Below are positions 53,069 through 62,613 of a stretch of 64,000 nt of DNA, piece by piece; position 1 is the stretch's first letter, and each line of letters starts with the position of its first letter. The stretch spans positions 51,547-115,546 of the forward strand of contig CAMCUM010000001.1 of the NCBI GenBank assembly GCA_945878975.1, given 5' to 3'. The position numbers and the translations under genes are program-made. This DNA comes from Legionella genomosp. 1. GTDB taxonomy: Bacteria; Pseudomonadota; Gammaproteobacteria; Legionellales; Legionellaceae. Under the pieces are notes generated by a model that worked only from the letters and a program-made list of their open reading frames with translations, did not search any database and had not been told where the DNA came from.

Positions 53069-54278
53069 ATAATACTTTATAGCCACCTTGGGCTCGAAAA
53101 GATAAGAATACGCCTAACAATAAAATGAAGCAGAGCACACCTAATTTTGCGATATCTAAAAAAGCATATTGGGTATTTTCTATTTCGGTGATTTGAGAAA
53201 ACTCTGGGACAACCAGGAGTAAAGAATAATAGCCAACGCAATTCATGAGGCCCATGCCTAGCCCACCAGATAAGGGATACCGATCTGCTACGATAGCAAT
53301 ATAAGTTGGCCAATACCAAGCGACACTCGCAGTTAAGATACCTATTGCTATGAAGATCACTATGGTATTCGTAGCGATGCTTAGTAAACCGAGGCTGAAT
53401 ATACTTAAAATGGTGCCCAAGCCTAACAATTCTGGTGGGGATATTTTTGGCACAATAAAGCCGGCCAACAAGCGAAAAACAAATTGAATACCATATAGGT
53501 ACATCAGAAAGAAGAGGGGACGAATTTGTAATGCTACCTCCATCCAATTTTTTATCCAATTAACGGGACTGTATTGGAGGATAGTCGAGCAAAGCATACA
53601 GAGTAATAATAAGATATATCCTGGACGCAGGGTCGAACGACATCGGGTGCCGAGTGAGGTGCGGTGTATTTGTGTTTGAATGGGTAAAGGTAAAAACAGT
53701 GCGATGACAACATAGCTAAAAGAGAGGAAAAGGGCGGCATAAATACTCCAATACCAGTCAAGATGGTACCTCACTAATCCCATTTCAAAGAAGCAAGTCA
53801 GTATGACAAACAGAGGCCAATTTGTATGCAGATAATTCATTATTTTGGTTTTGCTTTGTTTCGAATTATCAAATATCAAAGCTATTAATGGGTGAATGAC
53901 TGCGAATATGCCGCCTTCTGCGACCCCAAGTAATAACATACCGGATTTGAATTGATGGATAGCTGGGGTATTAACAATCAGCGGGGACAGCGCAAATAAT
54001 TTTATTAAGCCGAGGATCTGAATGACACAGAGTGCAACGAAGCAGGTTCGATAATTGATGCTGTTAACTAAGATACCAAATAGTGCGACGCCTATCAGTA
54101 ATCCCCAATAAAATATATGATAGTAAGCATCGATTTGTGCGTTATCCAATTGATAGATGTTCATCAATTGTGGGCGGATGGCTTCTAGCATAACAAAATA
54201 AAAGGTATAGGAGCTATAGGCTAGATAACACAACAAAAAGTACCAAGCCAGATGTGGCATCTTATCGAGAGATTTCAC
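53046..54278 (-). CDS. MFS transporter
   Basis: 410 residues, about 12 membrane helices. The N-terminus MPHLAWYFLLCYLAYSSYTF and the loop after helix 2 (NSINYRTCFVAL, a weak motif A) suggest the major facilitator fold. GVAEGGIFAVIHPLIALIFD lies in helix 4. No substrate signature. It resembles the sugar-phosphate/Pht-like transporters of Legionellales in general layout. Convergent overlap with psd. Confidence 0.7.
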   Translation of the reverse strand: MKSLDKMPHLAWYFLLCYLAYSSYTFYFVMLEAIRPQLMNIYQLDNAQIDAYYHIFYWGLLIGVALFGILVNSINYRTCFVALCVIQILGLIKLFALSPLIVNTPAIHQFKSGMLLLGVAEGGIFAVIHPLIALIFDNSKQSKTKIMNYLHTNWPLFVILTCFFEMGLVRYHLDWYWSIYAALFLSFSYVVIALFLPLPIQTQIHRTSLGTRCRSTLRPGYILLLLCMLCSTILQYSPVNWIKNWMEVALQIRPLFFLMYLYGIQFVFRLLAGFIVPKISPPELLGLGTILSIFSLGLLSIATNTIVIFIAIGILTASVAWYWPTYIAIVADRYPLSGGLGMGLMNCVGYYSLLLVVPEFSQITEIENTQYAFLDIAKLGVLCFILLLGVFLSFRAQGGYKVLSRYDRSL

Positions 54279-54414
54279 GGCAGATCCTTATTCGTCCAAA
54301 TTGAGTGTAGCATCAATTTTTTTGCGCTTCTATAGGATCGTTACCCTAAGAAAACACGACCCTCAAGGACGGAGTATCAAGCTTTTTGATAATATCTTCT
54401 AAAAAATTTCTCAA

Positions 54415-54501
54415 TGGTACCGAGAAGAGGACTCGAACCTCCGCGGGGTTGCCCCCACTAGCACCTGAAGCTAGCGTGTCTACCAATTCCACCACCTCGG
54501 C
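54415..54501 (-). tRNA. tRNA-Leu (CAG)
   Basis: On the minus strand 87 bases fold as a class II tRNA: acceptor GCCGAGG pairs with TCTCGGT, D-arm GGTGGAATTGGTAGACAC, anticodon stem CTAGC/GCTAG with loop TTCAGGT (anticodon CAG), a long variable arm (GGGGGCAACCCC-like) and T-loop GGTTCGAGTCC. The discriminator A and an encoded CCA end the gene. The long variable arm and A73 fit leucine. Confidence 0.95.
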
Positions 54502-54819
54502 ATTGCGGTGCTTAACTTATCTAAGAACGGGGGCTAAGTCAAGTTTAGTTGTCGGAACGGCGATCCAGGCCGAAATCCAGGTTGGCTGACGTTCTCTTAA
54601 TAATCTTATTGTTCATTATCTGTTCGATTGTGCGTGAGGTGGGTAATTCCCCACCGCGTCATCCCGTACCTGATCGCAGCGATGGCTCGGGATTTCCTGT
54701 CTGTGGCACAATTTTTAAAGAATCGATTGATACAAGTCGTTCCACTCTGGGTTCAATGCATTCATCAAATCATGCTTCTTTTGTATCTATATGATTGGGT
54801 GGCACAAATGAAAATGCCC

Positions 54820-54848
54820 TTGACAAGCTGCTGCGCTCCTGTTTCAAT
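54820..54848 (+). promoter_or_regulatory. Possible promoter of dotD-dotC-dotB
   Basis: TTGACA (54820-54825), a 17-base spacer, and TTCAAT (54843-54848; 4 of 6 in the -10). The predicted start is about 30 bases before the dotD ATG. The rest of 54502-54887 shows no gene. Confidence 0.4.
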
Positions 54849-54887
54849 CAGTAAATCACTGATAGACCTTTGAAGCATTATAAACCT

Positions 54888-55370
54888 ATGAAAAAAAAAC
54901 TTATCATGCTTTCAGTTTTTTTAATGAGTCTCACCGCTTGTGCGGGCAATATAAAGCACCCTCCATCGAATGCAGCCAGTGATGATGCTACCATTAAGCT
55001 TGCTGAAGCGGCTCATTCTGTTAGCAGGGCTATGATGGCCATGGCTGTAGTAGAGAAAGTGCTGACGCCTCCTCAAAAAGGCAATGTACTGACTATTCCC
55101 AATGCCGCAGGTTTGCAAGCTAGGGTTTCGGTTGATTGGACTGGGCCAATTGAAGAGATTACTCGTAAAATTGCCAAAGCTTCACATTATGATCTGCAAA
55201 TTCTTGGTCAAGCCCCGGTCATCCCGATCTTAGTAGGTGTTCGTGCTCGTGACAAAAGTCTGAGCGAAATATTACGTAATATCGATTATCAGGCAGGGAA
55301 TAAAGCGGTGATTCGTGTTTACCCCAAACGTAAAATAATTGAAATAAGATATGCAAATCTATACTCGTAA
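54888..55370 (+). CDS. dotD: Dot/Icm secretion lipoprotein DotD
   Basis: 160 residues from ATG 54888. A signal peptide with lipobox LTAC (MKKKLIMLSVFLMSLTAC) targets it to the outer membrane. The mature part has VSVDWTGPIEEITRKIAKAS, then LRNIDYQAGNKAVIRVYPKR, the secretin-N-like fold of DotD. DotD forms the outer-membrane ring of the type IVB core with DotC and DotH. It overlaps dotC by 20 bases. Confidence 0.93.
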   Translation: MKKKLIMLSVFLMSLTACAGNIKHPPSNAASDDATIKLAEAAHSVSRAMMAMAVVEKVLTPPQKGNVLTIPNAAGLQARVSVDWTGPIEEITRKIAKASHYDLQILGQAPVIPILVGVRARDKSLSEILRNIDYQAGNKAVIRVYPKRKIIEIRYANLYS

Positions 55371-56283
55371 AGTTTGTTTCCGGCCCGTTCTAGGGTTATG
55401 TTTCCTTGTTATCATGGGATGTTCTTCAATGGGAAGTCAGGATGACGCCAATATGGACACCTTGACTGGACTGCAAGCGTTGGAAAACACCCAGGGCACC
55501 AGTACAAGTAATACAAATACCACTAGTAAAATACGTGAAATGGCGTTGAAAGAAACGGCGCTTAGTGTGGGCGCTCAGACCGGTTTGGCGGTTCGCGCAA
55601 AAACAATCGATGATCAATTGGTCCGTCAGACGCATTATTTGGATACCATTTATGATTTTAATGCATTGGTTTTAGAGAACAATGTGTTACCACCGGTGTT
55701 GCTAGAAGGTCGAAATACATTGAATATGGCGGATATGCAAACGATTCGAATATCCGATCGCGTTTATAAAGTGACAAAACAAGCGCATTTTGTGACCACC
55801 CCCCCTAATTGGCGTCAATATTTATGGATGGATTATCAAAAACCTGAGACGCCGCATATCTCATTATTACCTGTGAATAAAGAGGAGCGTGCCATTTGGG
55901 TCTATTATGTGACCAAAGGTTGGCAAAATGGCGTTGATCAGGCTAATACTATTCTTGAAGAAAATATTGCACGGATCAAGGAAGATTTTACGGGAATGAT
56001 TTTATACCGAAAACTTCTTGCTATGAACATGGTGTCACCGCCCTATGTTTCGCATACTGATTTGGGTATCACTGGGGACGGTGGTGAAATTCATATCGAT
56101 GATAGAGTATTACGTATCACTGCTCTACCAGCTTTGAATATGAATAGTAGTGAATGGAGAGCCGCGATTGAGAAAGATGAGCAAGCACTCGTGCAGTTTA
56201 ACGATTTAGAGAAACGAATTGAGAGTGCGAAAGTGAAAGTGGGCGCTCAAAATTGGCACCCTATGATCAGTCCTTTAACCTAG
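55351..56283 (+). CDS. dotC: Dot/Icm secretion lipoprotein DotC
   Basis: 310 residues. Lipobox region FLVIMGCSSMGSQ. Conserved stretches include LKETALSVGAQTGLAVRAKT, FNALVLENNVLPPVL and NWRQYLWMDYQKPETPH, as in Legionella DotC, and GWQNGVDQANTI. It recruits DotH to the outer membrane. It is the middle gene of dotDCB; dotB starts nine bases after its stop. Confidence 0.95.
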   Translation: MQIYTRKVCFRPVLGLCFLVIMGCSSMGSQDDANMDTLTGLQALENTQGTSTSNTNTTSKIREMALKETALSVGAQTGLAVRAKTIDDQLVRQTHYLDTIYDFNALVLENNVLPPVLLEGRNTLNMADMQTIRISDRVYKVTKQAHFVTTPPNWRQYLWMDYQKPETPHISLLPVNKEERAIWVYYVTKGWQNGVDQANTILEENIARIKEDFTGMILYRKLLAMNMVSPPYVSHTDLGITGDGGEIHIDDRVLRITALPALNMNSSEWRAAIEKDEQALVQFNDLEKRIESAKVKVGAQNWHPMISPLT

Positions 56284-56292
56284 GTTAACAAG

Positions 56293-57414
56293 ATGCCCAA
56301 TGATTTGATGCCGGATGAACCGACGCGCTTTTCTCCAGTGTTTATGGATAAGATGTTGGAGCATGCCCAAAGGCTGAATGCCTCAGATATTACGATTCAA
56401 ACGGGTTCCCCTATTTTTATCGAGGTATATGGTCGTTTGCTGAAAATCACGCTTCGTCCTTTGTCAAATACAGAAGTGGGTGATCTGATCAATGGTATTT
56501 ATGGTCCCAATGCGACTACCCAATTGTTATCTGGAAAGGACATCGATACGCATTACGAGTTTCGTCCTAACCGCGGTGTGCGTTTTCGTTATCGGGTCAA
56601 TGCGACCGCATGCTTGGTTGATGGGCACGATGGGATGCAAATTACCTTACGAACGATTCCGACCACCCCCCCTAAACTAGAAACGATGGGTTTGCCTGAC
56701 AATATCCTCAAAGCGTTAGCGCCACAAGAAGGTATCGTATTCATTACTGGCGCCACCGGCTCCGGTAAATCGACCTTATTGGCTTCTATTATTCGTGAGT
56801 TGATTGAAACAACTGATTCCAATCGTAAAGTGTTGACGTATGAAGCACCAATTGAGTTTGTTTTTGATGAAATTGAAACGGCTTCTGCTATCGTGAGCCA
56901 ATCTGAAATCCCGCGGCATTTGCCGTCCTTTGCGGAAGGGGTGCGTAATGCCTTACGGCGTAAGCCGAGATTGATCATGGTTGGCGAGTGTCGGGATGCG
57001 GCAACGATTTCTGCTGCGTTGGAAGCGGCGCTCACGGGACATCCGGTTTATACGACGTTGCATACATCCGGTGTGGCTGAAACGATGCGGCGCTTGGTGA
57101 CTTCTTATGCCGGTGAAGAGCGTTTGGGTCGTACCATTGATATTTTAGAAACGATTCGGCTGTGTATTTGGCAAAAATTAGTGCCTACGGTAGATGGGAA
57201 ACGTGTCGCGTTGCGCGAGTATTTGGTTTTTGATGAAGCGGCTCGCGATTTATTACTCGACAGCGACCCCAATGAGGTCACAACCACCACGCGTAAATTG
57301 GTGCGGCAGCGTGGTCAGCTGATGACTTTGGATGCAAAAAATAAGTTTGAGCAAGGCATCATCACAGAAAAAACGTATAAGCTTATCATCGCAGGAACAA
57401 AAGAAGACGTATAG
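56293..57414 (+). CDS. dotB: Dot/Icm ATPase DotB
   Basis: 373 residues. A PilT/VirB11-like hexameric ATPase at the cytoplasmic base of the secretion channel. Walker A GATGSGKSTLLASII, the Asp box YEAPIEFVFDEI, Walker B region RKPRLIMVGECRDAATISAA and the His box GHPVYTTLHTSGVAETMRRL are all present. The N-terminal domain (HAQRLNASDITIQTGSPIF) is standard. Full length. Confidence 0.97.
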   Translation: MPNDLMPDEPTRFSPVFMDKMLEHAQRLNASDITIQTGSPIFIEVYGRLLKITLRPLSNTEVGDLINGIYGPNATTQLLSGKDIDTHYEFRPNRGVRFRYRVNATACLVDGHDGMQITLRTIPTTPPKLETMGLPDNILKALAPQEGIVFITGATGSGKSTLLASIIRELIETTDSNRKVLTYEAPIEFVFDEIETASAIVSQSEIPRHLPSFAEGVRNALRRKPRLIMVGECRDAATISAALEAALTGHPVYTTLHTSGVAETMRRLVTSYAGEERLGRTIDILETIRLCIWQKLVPTVDGKRVALREYLVFDEAARDLLLDSDPNEVTTTTRKLVRQRGQLMTLDAKNKFEQGIITEKTYKLIIAGTKEDV

Positions 57415-57427
57415 GATATCTCTAGAA

Positions 57428-57462
57428 GTCCCACGTCCCGCGGCTTTTGTCCGCGGGACCTG
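57428..57462. repeat. CCCGCGGC hairpin repeat between dotB and dotA
   Basis: TCCCACGTCCCGCGGC, TTTTGT, CCGCGGGACCTGCGGA: the inner CCCGCGG/CCGCGGG stem is strong. It sits between the convergent ends of dotB and dotA and could terminate both. Confidence 0.65.
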
Positions 57463-57476
57463 CGGACAAGTATCGC

Positions 57477-60275
57477 TTATTTTTTCTTAAGCAAGCCTGC
57501 GGCGCCTTTGAGTCCTGAAGCCAACTCGCCACCCGCTTTACCAATCGACTGTGTCGTGCCTTTTGCTGTGTCGATAGAGGCATTACCGGTTTCTTTACTA
57601 GCTTCTGTTATTTGTTGTTTCGCCTGCTCAGCCCACTGCGCAGCTTCTTTCCCATGCGATTCAGCTTGTCCACCCATCCAGCGACTTATATTATCTGGGA
57701 GTAGGTGAATGAGGGAGAAGGATTTTTCTACTAAGGTAACATAAATCGTGGTATAGGTGAGTAAGCAGAAAAACCCAGCATATAAAGCGGCAAAATTGGA
57801 ATAAGGTGTGGTAGAAGACGAAGCACCCGCACCGCTGGCGGCTTGTCCTGCCGCAGTAGTCCAATCCGATCCAGTATCGTAAAAAAACTGCATGAGTTGT
57901 TGAAAGCCTGAATTGAGCACGTATATCCCTACATAAGATAAAGTAATGCCTCCGATGAATCCTAAGATCATCATGGTGGGGCGTAAAAACACATTGAGTG
58001 TAATTGCGACGGCGCCTTCGGCCTTCCCTAATGCGTCATGACCTTCCGGATTCATGATTCCAAATGCGACAATGGGGCCGGCTACCATCGCTTCCATGAC
58101 AGCAATAAACCAGCCAAGCGAACCAAACGTAAAAATCATATAGGGTAAAAAGGGTACGTAGTAGGCATCTAGAAAACCGATCAAAAACATAATGCCACCC
58201 CAGGCTGATAAAAACGGTAAAATCAGGGCCAACATAATACCGCCACCCAGTGAAAGGATGGGGCCCAGAGCGACCATTTGGAAATATACTTGGGTAACAA
58301 AATTGATGAAAGAGGTTCCCATAAAAGCCAATCCTACGATAGGGTGGTATTGTGATGTGTTTAAATTTTTAACACCCTCGTAGAGCAGCGTTAAGATGGC
58401 CGTGAGAGGCGCAATTAATAATGTTTGAAGTATCTGAGAGAACAGTTTAGTGAGGAACTCTAGGAAGAAGCTCACCACATTTTTAACGATGCCGTCATAA
58501 ATAATCTTACCTACTACGTCTTTCCCCCAACAGATTCCCATCCACTTCACGCATGGAAAACTGACATTTGGAAGCTTGACATCGACGCCCTCTGGTTTGA
58601 TGTTTATTATCAGGTTAAATTTTGGAACATTGAGGCCGGGTTGACCGGGAAGGTGAATCATGGAAGCATTGGTAATGTATCCGTATGTGGAGGCGGATCC
58701 TTGGGCTTCTATCGCTGCGTGCGCGGAGGAGGAGGAGACGTCCGCGGTTAATTCAGTTTGTACGCTGTTAGCGGTAATGAGATCAGTAATAGCACGGGGT
58801 GCTTTACTATTTTGATTCAATAGCGTGCATAAAAGAGCATACGCTCCTGAGCAGGCAGGGTTATAAGCGGATTGTAAATTATTTCCAGAAAAAGGATCAG
58901 AGGATTCTAATCCAGAACTTGTATCGATAAGGTTCTGTCCTCCTGCGGCGCTTCCGTTTATCTTGACCAGATCAAAGAAATAAGAGGACGCCATGATCCA
59001 GCCGATTTCTTTGGCATGGGAAATGAACTCATGTGCCTTATTGCTGGCCTCTGCATTGGCATTTAGTGCCATGAGGTTCAAAGTGGGCATCATGATGGCG
59101 TTGTAGTCTGTCATAGCGTAGATAAATTCGGCTCCACCAAAGATCATATTGGTGGTAGCTCCGTCAGTTGCAGGTTGCCAACCATTGCATTCAGTTTGGG
59201 GAGATGTGCAAACTGTGCCTGAGGATAAATAAGGGACGCCGTATTGATCTTGTGCGATCACACTATAGCGTTTGCTGGCGTCGCCAGTGTAATCCCCGTT
59301 TATGGAGGTATCCGGATCATTGTTTACCATGGCCGTTGAAGTGGGGATCAGATCCATATACATTTGGTCAATGGCGATAGCTCTAGATTGATTTAGAACC
59401 TCTGCTTCCTCTGTAGAAACATAATCCAAATCGGAGGTTGCAGACGCTACGTCTAATTTGTTCCATTTGATGGTTCCGCAGATCCCATTCAATTGCGCAT
59501 ACATCGTCCCATTAGTGAAGTGGGGCATGTGTTCCGTATTACCAGTAGAGCTAGCTTGTACAGCACTAAAAGTATTTAAAAAATCAGGTACGGGTGTTTT
59601 ACAAAAAGTATCCATGGACGACCCGGAGGTTGGACTGTAACAGGGGCCACCATTGTCAGCGCTCGCTGTGTAGACACTGCGTGCTGTTTCTAAAGCTTTT
59701 TGAATGCCATACATGCATACTTGACCTTGGAGTATGACAGATTCTCCGGTGGCGATATTGGTCACAGACGCCGCATCCGTGGTAGGATTCGTACTACTCT
59801 GCGCGCCGACAAATACGCCCCCAGTGTTCAGATACTCTAAAGCGGCGTTCCAAACTTTGTCTGCGGCCCCAACCCCTTGCACAGCTGTCCACATGCTAAA
59901 GATTTGCATCAAACAATATCCGGACGCTTTGGGCATGATCAGTGCTAAACCAATGACCCCGCGCATGGGTATCCAAACGCCTGACCATTTTTGACCTAAA
60001 AACTGTCCTTCCTGCGAGGTATTCATCGTTCCAACGATCAATATATAGGTCACCATAATGCCACCTAAAGCTAGGATGGCGGAGTTGACGACTAAAAACA
60101 TTTTACCCATGATTTGACTGCCGGTCCCATGCAGGACGCCATCTACGACGCCAAAAAGATTGCCGAGAAAAATGACTGAGTAATCAGTAATCGGCGGCGT
60201 GAAAAGGGCGGAATTGTCTGCAAATGCCAAGATAGGAAAGAAAAGACAGAGTAAAACGATGAATATTTTTTTCAT
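57477..60275 (-). CDS. dotA: Dot/Icm inner-membrane protein DotA
   Basis: 932 residues; Legionella DotA is about 1050. Signal peptide MKKIFIVLLCLFFPILAFA, then a first membrane segment, a long periplasmic domain (about 120-560) with many Cys and Asn/Thr, and a cluster of helices from about 600 to 840. Family segments are GKMFLVVNSAILALGGIMVTY, WVPxRG-like GVWIPMRGVIGLALIMPKAS, and the late FVTQVYFQMVALGPILSLGG. The tail is Lys/Gly-rich. DotA assembles with IcmV, whose gene precedes it with a four-base overlap. Confidence 0.95.
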   Translation of the reverse strand: MKKIFIVLLCLFFPILAFADNSALFTPPITDYSVIFLGNLFGVVDGVLHGTGSQIMGKMFLVVNSAILALGGIMVTYILIVGTMNTSQEGQFLGQKWSGVWIPMRGVIGLALIMPKASGYCLMQIFSMWTAVQGVGAADKVWNAALEYLNTGGVFVGAQSSTNPTTDAASVTNIATGESVILQGQVCMYGIQKALETARSVYTASADNGGPCYSPTSGSSMDTFCKTPVPDFLNTFSAVQASSTGNTEHMPHFTNGTMYAQLNGICGTIKWNKLDVASATSDLDYVSTEEAEVLNQSRAIAIDQMYMDLIPTSTAMVNNDPDTSINGDYTGDASKRYSVIAQDQYGVPYLSSGTVCTSPQTECNGWQPATDGATTNMIFGGAEFIYAMTDYNAIMMPTLNLMALNANAEASNKAHEFISHAKEIGWIMASSYFFDLVKINGSAAGGQNLIDTSSGLESSDPFSGNNLQSAYNPACSGAYALLCTLLNQNSKAPRAITDLITANSVQTELTADVSSSSAHAAIEAQGSASTYGYITNASMIHLPGQPGLNVPKFNLIINIKPEGVDVKLPNVSFPCVKWMGICWGKDVVGKIIYDGIVKNVVSFFLEFLTKLFSQILQTLLIAPLTAILTLLYEGVKNLNTSQYHPIVGLAFMGTSFINFVTQVYFQMVALGPILSLGGGIMLALILPFLSAWGGIMFLIGFLDAYYVPFLPYMIFTFGSLGWFIAVMEAMVAGPIVAFGIMNPEGHDALGKAEGAVAITLNVFLRPTMMILGFIGGITLSYVGIYVLNSGFQQLMQFFYDTGSDWTTAAGQAASGAGASSSTTPYSNFAALYAGFFCLLTYTTIYVTLVEKSFSLIHLLPDNISRWMGGQAESHGKEAAQWAEQAKQQITEASKETGNASIDTAKGTTQSIGKAGGELASGLKGAAGLLKKK

Positions 60276-60760
60276 GGGCGTTCACCTGTGAAAGTGCCTT
60301 TGAACCAATCTTTGATACTACATCCTAATTTGCGCTGCTCGATTTGAAAATGCCAGAAATGGTAGCGGAAAGCCAAGACCAGAGCCATGCCTACTTCCAC
60401 TAACGCAATTAAAGCACCTCTTAGGCTGCCGAAGTACAATTGGTATAAGCTGTATAAAAATAAAAAAATCGCCATGCCGGCTAAGCTGTAGCTGAGTCCC
60501 TTCAGACCTAAAGATTTTGCTTGCAGGCTTTTTTCATCCAAATCAAATTTCGCCACGGCATGGTCAAACGATTCAGATTTTTTTTTATCTTTGGGATGTA
60601 ATACAAAAAAGCGTTCCACAAAGGTTAATAAAAATTCATTCATGGACTTCATTCTGTCCCAGCTAAACCAAACGCGTGGGTTGAAAAAAAACAATGCGAT
60701 ACGCTTTGAGCGAGAACCCTTTTCTGGGTGGGGCTTTGGGGTATCCGATTTATTTGCCAT
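60272..60760 (-). CDS. icmV: Dot/Icm protein IcmV
   Basis: 162 residues from ATG 60760. A basic N-terminus (KSDTPKPHPEKGSRSKRIAL), then FFNPRVWFSWDRMKSMNEFL, which fits IcmV, and two hydrophobic helices (about 85-140: GLSYSLAGMAIFLFLYSLYQ, RGALIALVEVGMALVLAFRY). Its end overlaps dotA by four bases. IcmV is required for DotA function. Confidence 0.9.
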   Translation of the reverse strand: MANKSDTPKPHPEKGSRSKRIALFFFNPRVWFSWDRMKSMNEFLLTFVERFFVLHPKDKKKSESFDHAVAKFDLDEKSLQAKSLGLKGLSYSLAGMAIFLFLYSLYQLYFGSLRGALIALVEVGMALVLAFRYHFWHFQIEQRKLGCSIKDWFKGTFTGERP

Positions 60761-60772
60761 TTTTGCCTGCAT

Positions 60773-60840
60773 CCGGTAGACATTTATTCATCATAATATA
60801 TTATAGTAGAAAGAAAACATAAATGTTGAGAAAATTATTT
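60773..60840. promoter_or_regulatory. Divergent promoter region icmV-dotA / icmW-icmX
   Basis: The short AT-rich gap contains CATAATATATTATAGTAG. A perfect TATAAT is readable on the minus strand and TATTAT on the plus strand, so both operons could fire from overlapping -10 elements. No -35 consensus is clear. Confidence 0.35.
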
Positions 60841-61296
60841 ATGCCGGATCTTAGCTACAAAGCCTCTGCAGAGTATTGGTTTGGGTATTCTGATCCGATG
60901 ATTTATCGAGTGGTGACGTTTTTAGAAAGTGTTGAAGATTGGACGCTAGACGGCAATGCTGATTTAGAGGCTGCCGTAGAGCATTTGGGGAAAGAATTAG
61001 ATGACCTGGAATCTGTAGACCTAAGTAAGCTCGGTCATGAAGCCACTTTTGTGAATCTTGCAGGGAATATCAAATCAAGCCGAGGATTACGTTTACTTCA
61101 AGCGATTGATGTGGTGCATCCAGGTTCGGCTTCTAAAATTCTTGTTTATGCAGAGGAACATAGTATGACGGGTGATGAGCCCTGCGGATTTTTTCTGAAA
61201 AGGAATATTATTTTTGAACGTCTGAGGCTGTTGTCACGCGCTTTTTCTGAGTCTAGATTGAATTTAATCCATCGTGCTCTTGAGGGGGAAGAATGA
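60841..61296 (+). CDS. icmW: Dot/Icm effector chaperone IcmW
   Basis: 151 residues from ATG 60841, where the conserved start MPDLSYKASAEYWFGYSDPM begins, as in Legionella IcmW. SVEDWTLDGNADLEAAVEHL, RGLRLLQAIDVVHPGSASK and FFLKRNIIFERLRLLSRAF are highly conserved. IcmW pairs with IcmS and binds the coupling-protein complex to present effectors. The icmS gene is not in this window. It overlaps icmX by four bases. Confidence 0.97.
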   Translation: MPDLSYKASAEYWFGYSDPMIYRVVTFLESVEDWTLDGNADLEAAVEHLGKELDDLESVDLSKLGHEATFVNLAGNIKSSRGLRLLQAIDVVHPGSASKILVYAEEHSMTGDEPCGFFLKRNIIFERLRLLSRAFSESRLNLIHRALEGEE

Positions 61297-62549
61297 AAAA
61301 AATTGGTCCGTTCCTGTTATCTCTAGGATTATGCTTCTCTTTCCCAACCTATGGTCAGTATAGTGCGACGGGCCTTGGTGAGACGGGTACGAGTTCAGAA
61401 GACCAAGTGGCTGAGTTGTTGACAAATTTGGGTTGGTATTTGGGTTTTGATATTGTTGATCAAAAATCAACTACAGAACGTGAGCTACTGAATTCGACGC
61501 TTTCCTTGGTGAAAGCAGGGCAACCTTTGTTGACAGCTCTGTTTGCTACGTTCCCAGTTAATGCTGATTTCCCAAATTTTTCTGACAACAAGAACTATGA
61601 TTTCCTCAACGTCAACACCGATAATACCATTAGTTTGCTTCCTAATTTTGCCAATCCTTCTTCAGAATCTGGGTCTACGGATGTGACCGTTACTGAAGGA
61701 GTTGATCAGAAAGAGTATAGAAAAGACCCGGTGAGTCAGTCTATTTTGAATATCTTGGGAACACCTGATGTTTCGGTTTGCTCCAATGAAAAAGACACAA
61801 AATGTGCCAATATAAATCAAAACACCGTTATGTCTAATGAGTTACTAGATATCACTAATGCCGATGGTTATCTACCGGGAGACGCAGTTTATTTTTCGAA
61901 TGACCTGAACGCGGGGATTATCGATCAACTTCATACCGACACTTTGCTGGCACCTTTGATCTATTCTACATCAGCGAGTACTACCTCCGGTAAAAGTTTG
62001 CCAACTGCGCAACAAGCCATGTCTTTTATTCGCTATGCCTCAGGGATGGTAGTACCTATCGATACCATGACGAAAATCGATTATGGTCAATTGTATGATA
62101 ATCAAAAAACATCCGCATCTGCTAAAAAAGATTTGATGACCTATTTGTTAAAATTACGTGTTTATGCGGCACAAAACTCTGTGCCGATTAGTAATTTAGC
62201 TTATATGATGGAAAAGCGCATGCCGCAAACTCCGAAGACATCTGATGTGACGACTACTTCGACTACAAGCGAAGCTTTCAATGAATACGTGATGGCCACT
62301 TGGCGTTTATTTTCGCCTGGCGCTAAGGAGCAATGGATCAGTCAAATTGATAAAGCTTCTTCCGCAACGGTCCAAAAAGAAATTGCTATCTTATTGGCTG
62401 AAATGTCGTATCAAATGTATTTGACTAGACGGGATCAAGAGCGCCTTTTGTTGACTGAGTCGATGCTTTTGTTACAAACGATGTCTTCTAATAAACCTAA
62501 TACAAATGTTAATTCTATTACGACTGAAACTGAGTCAGCTACTAATTAG
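61293..62549 (+). CDS. icmX: Dot/Icm protein IcmX
   Basis: 418 residues. Signal peptide MKKIGPFLLSLGLCFSFPTYG. The exported part is polar, Ser/Thr/Asn-rich. It includes LTNLGWYLGFDI and YIR-type SFIRYASGMVVPIDTM, similar to the periplasmic IcmX of Legionella and Coxiella, in the same gene order after icmW. It ends in an acidic Thr-rich tail. Annotated from order and layout more than sequence identity. Confidence 0.88.
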   Translation: MKKIGPFLLSLGLCFSFPTYGQYSATGLGETGTSSEDQVAELLTNLGWYLGFDIVDQKSTTERELLNSTLSLVKAGQPLLTALFATFPVNADFPNFSDNKNYDFLNVNTDNTISLLPNFANPSSESGSTDVTVTEGVDQKEYRKDPVSQSILNILGTPDVSVCSNEKDTKCANINQNTVMSNELLDITNADGYLPGDAVYFSNDLNAGIIDQLHTDTLLAPLIYSTSASTTSGKSLPTAQQAMSFIRYASGMVVPIDTMTKIDYGQLYDNQKTSASAKKDLMTYLLKLRVYAAQNSVPISNLAYMMEKRMPQTPKTSDVTTTSTTSEAFNEYVMATWRLFSPGAKEQWISQIDKASSATVQKEIAILLAEMSYQMYLTRRDQERLLLTESMLLLQTMSSNKPNTNVNSITTETESATN

Positions 62550-62613
62550 GGGGTAGTGATTAAGTCCTAGATGAGTTAAAATGATCTACTTTGTTTGATA
62601 CTTTGCCTGGGCT

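Noticed and set aside
54549..54873. Two overlapping 81-residue frames before dotD
   Set aside because: Both lack family character and ribosome sites; one would read through the dotD promoter region.
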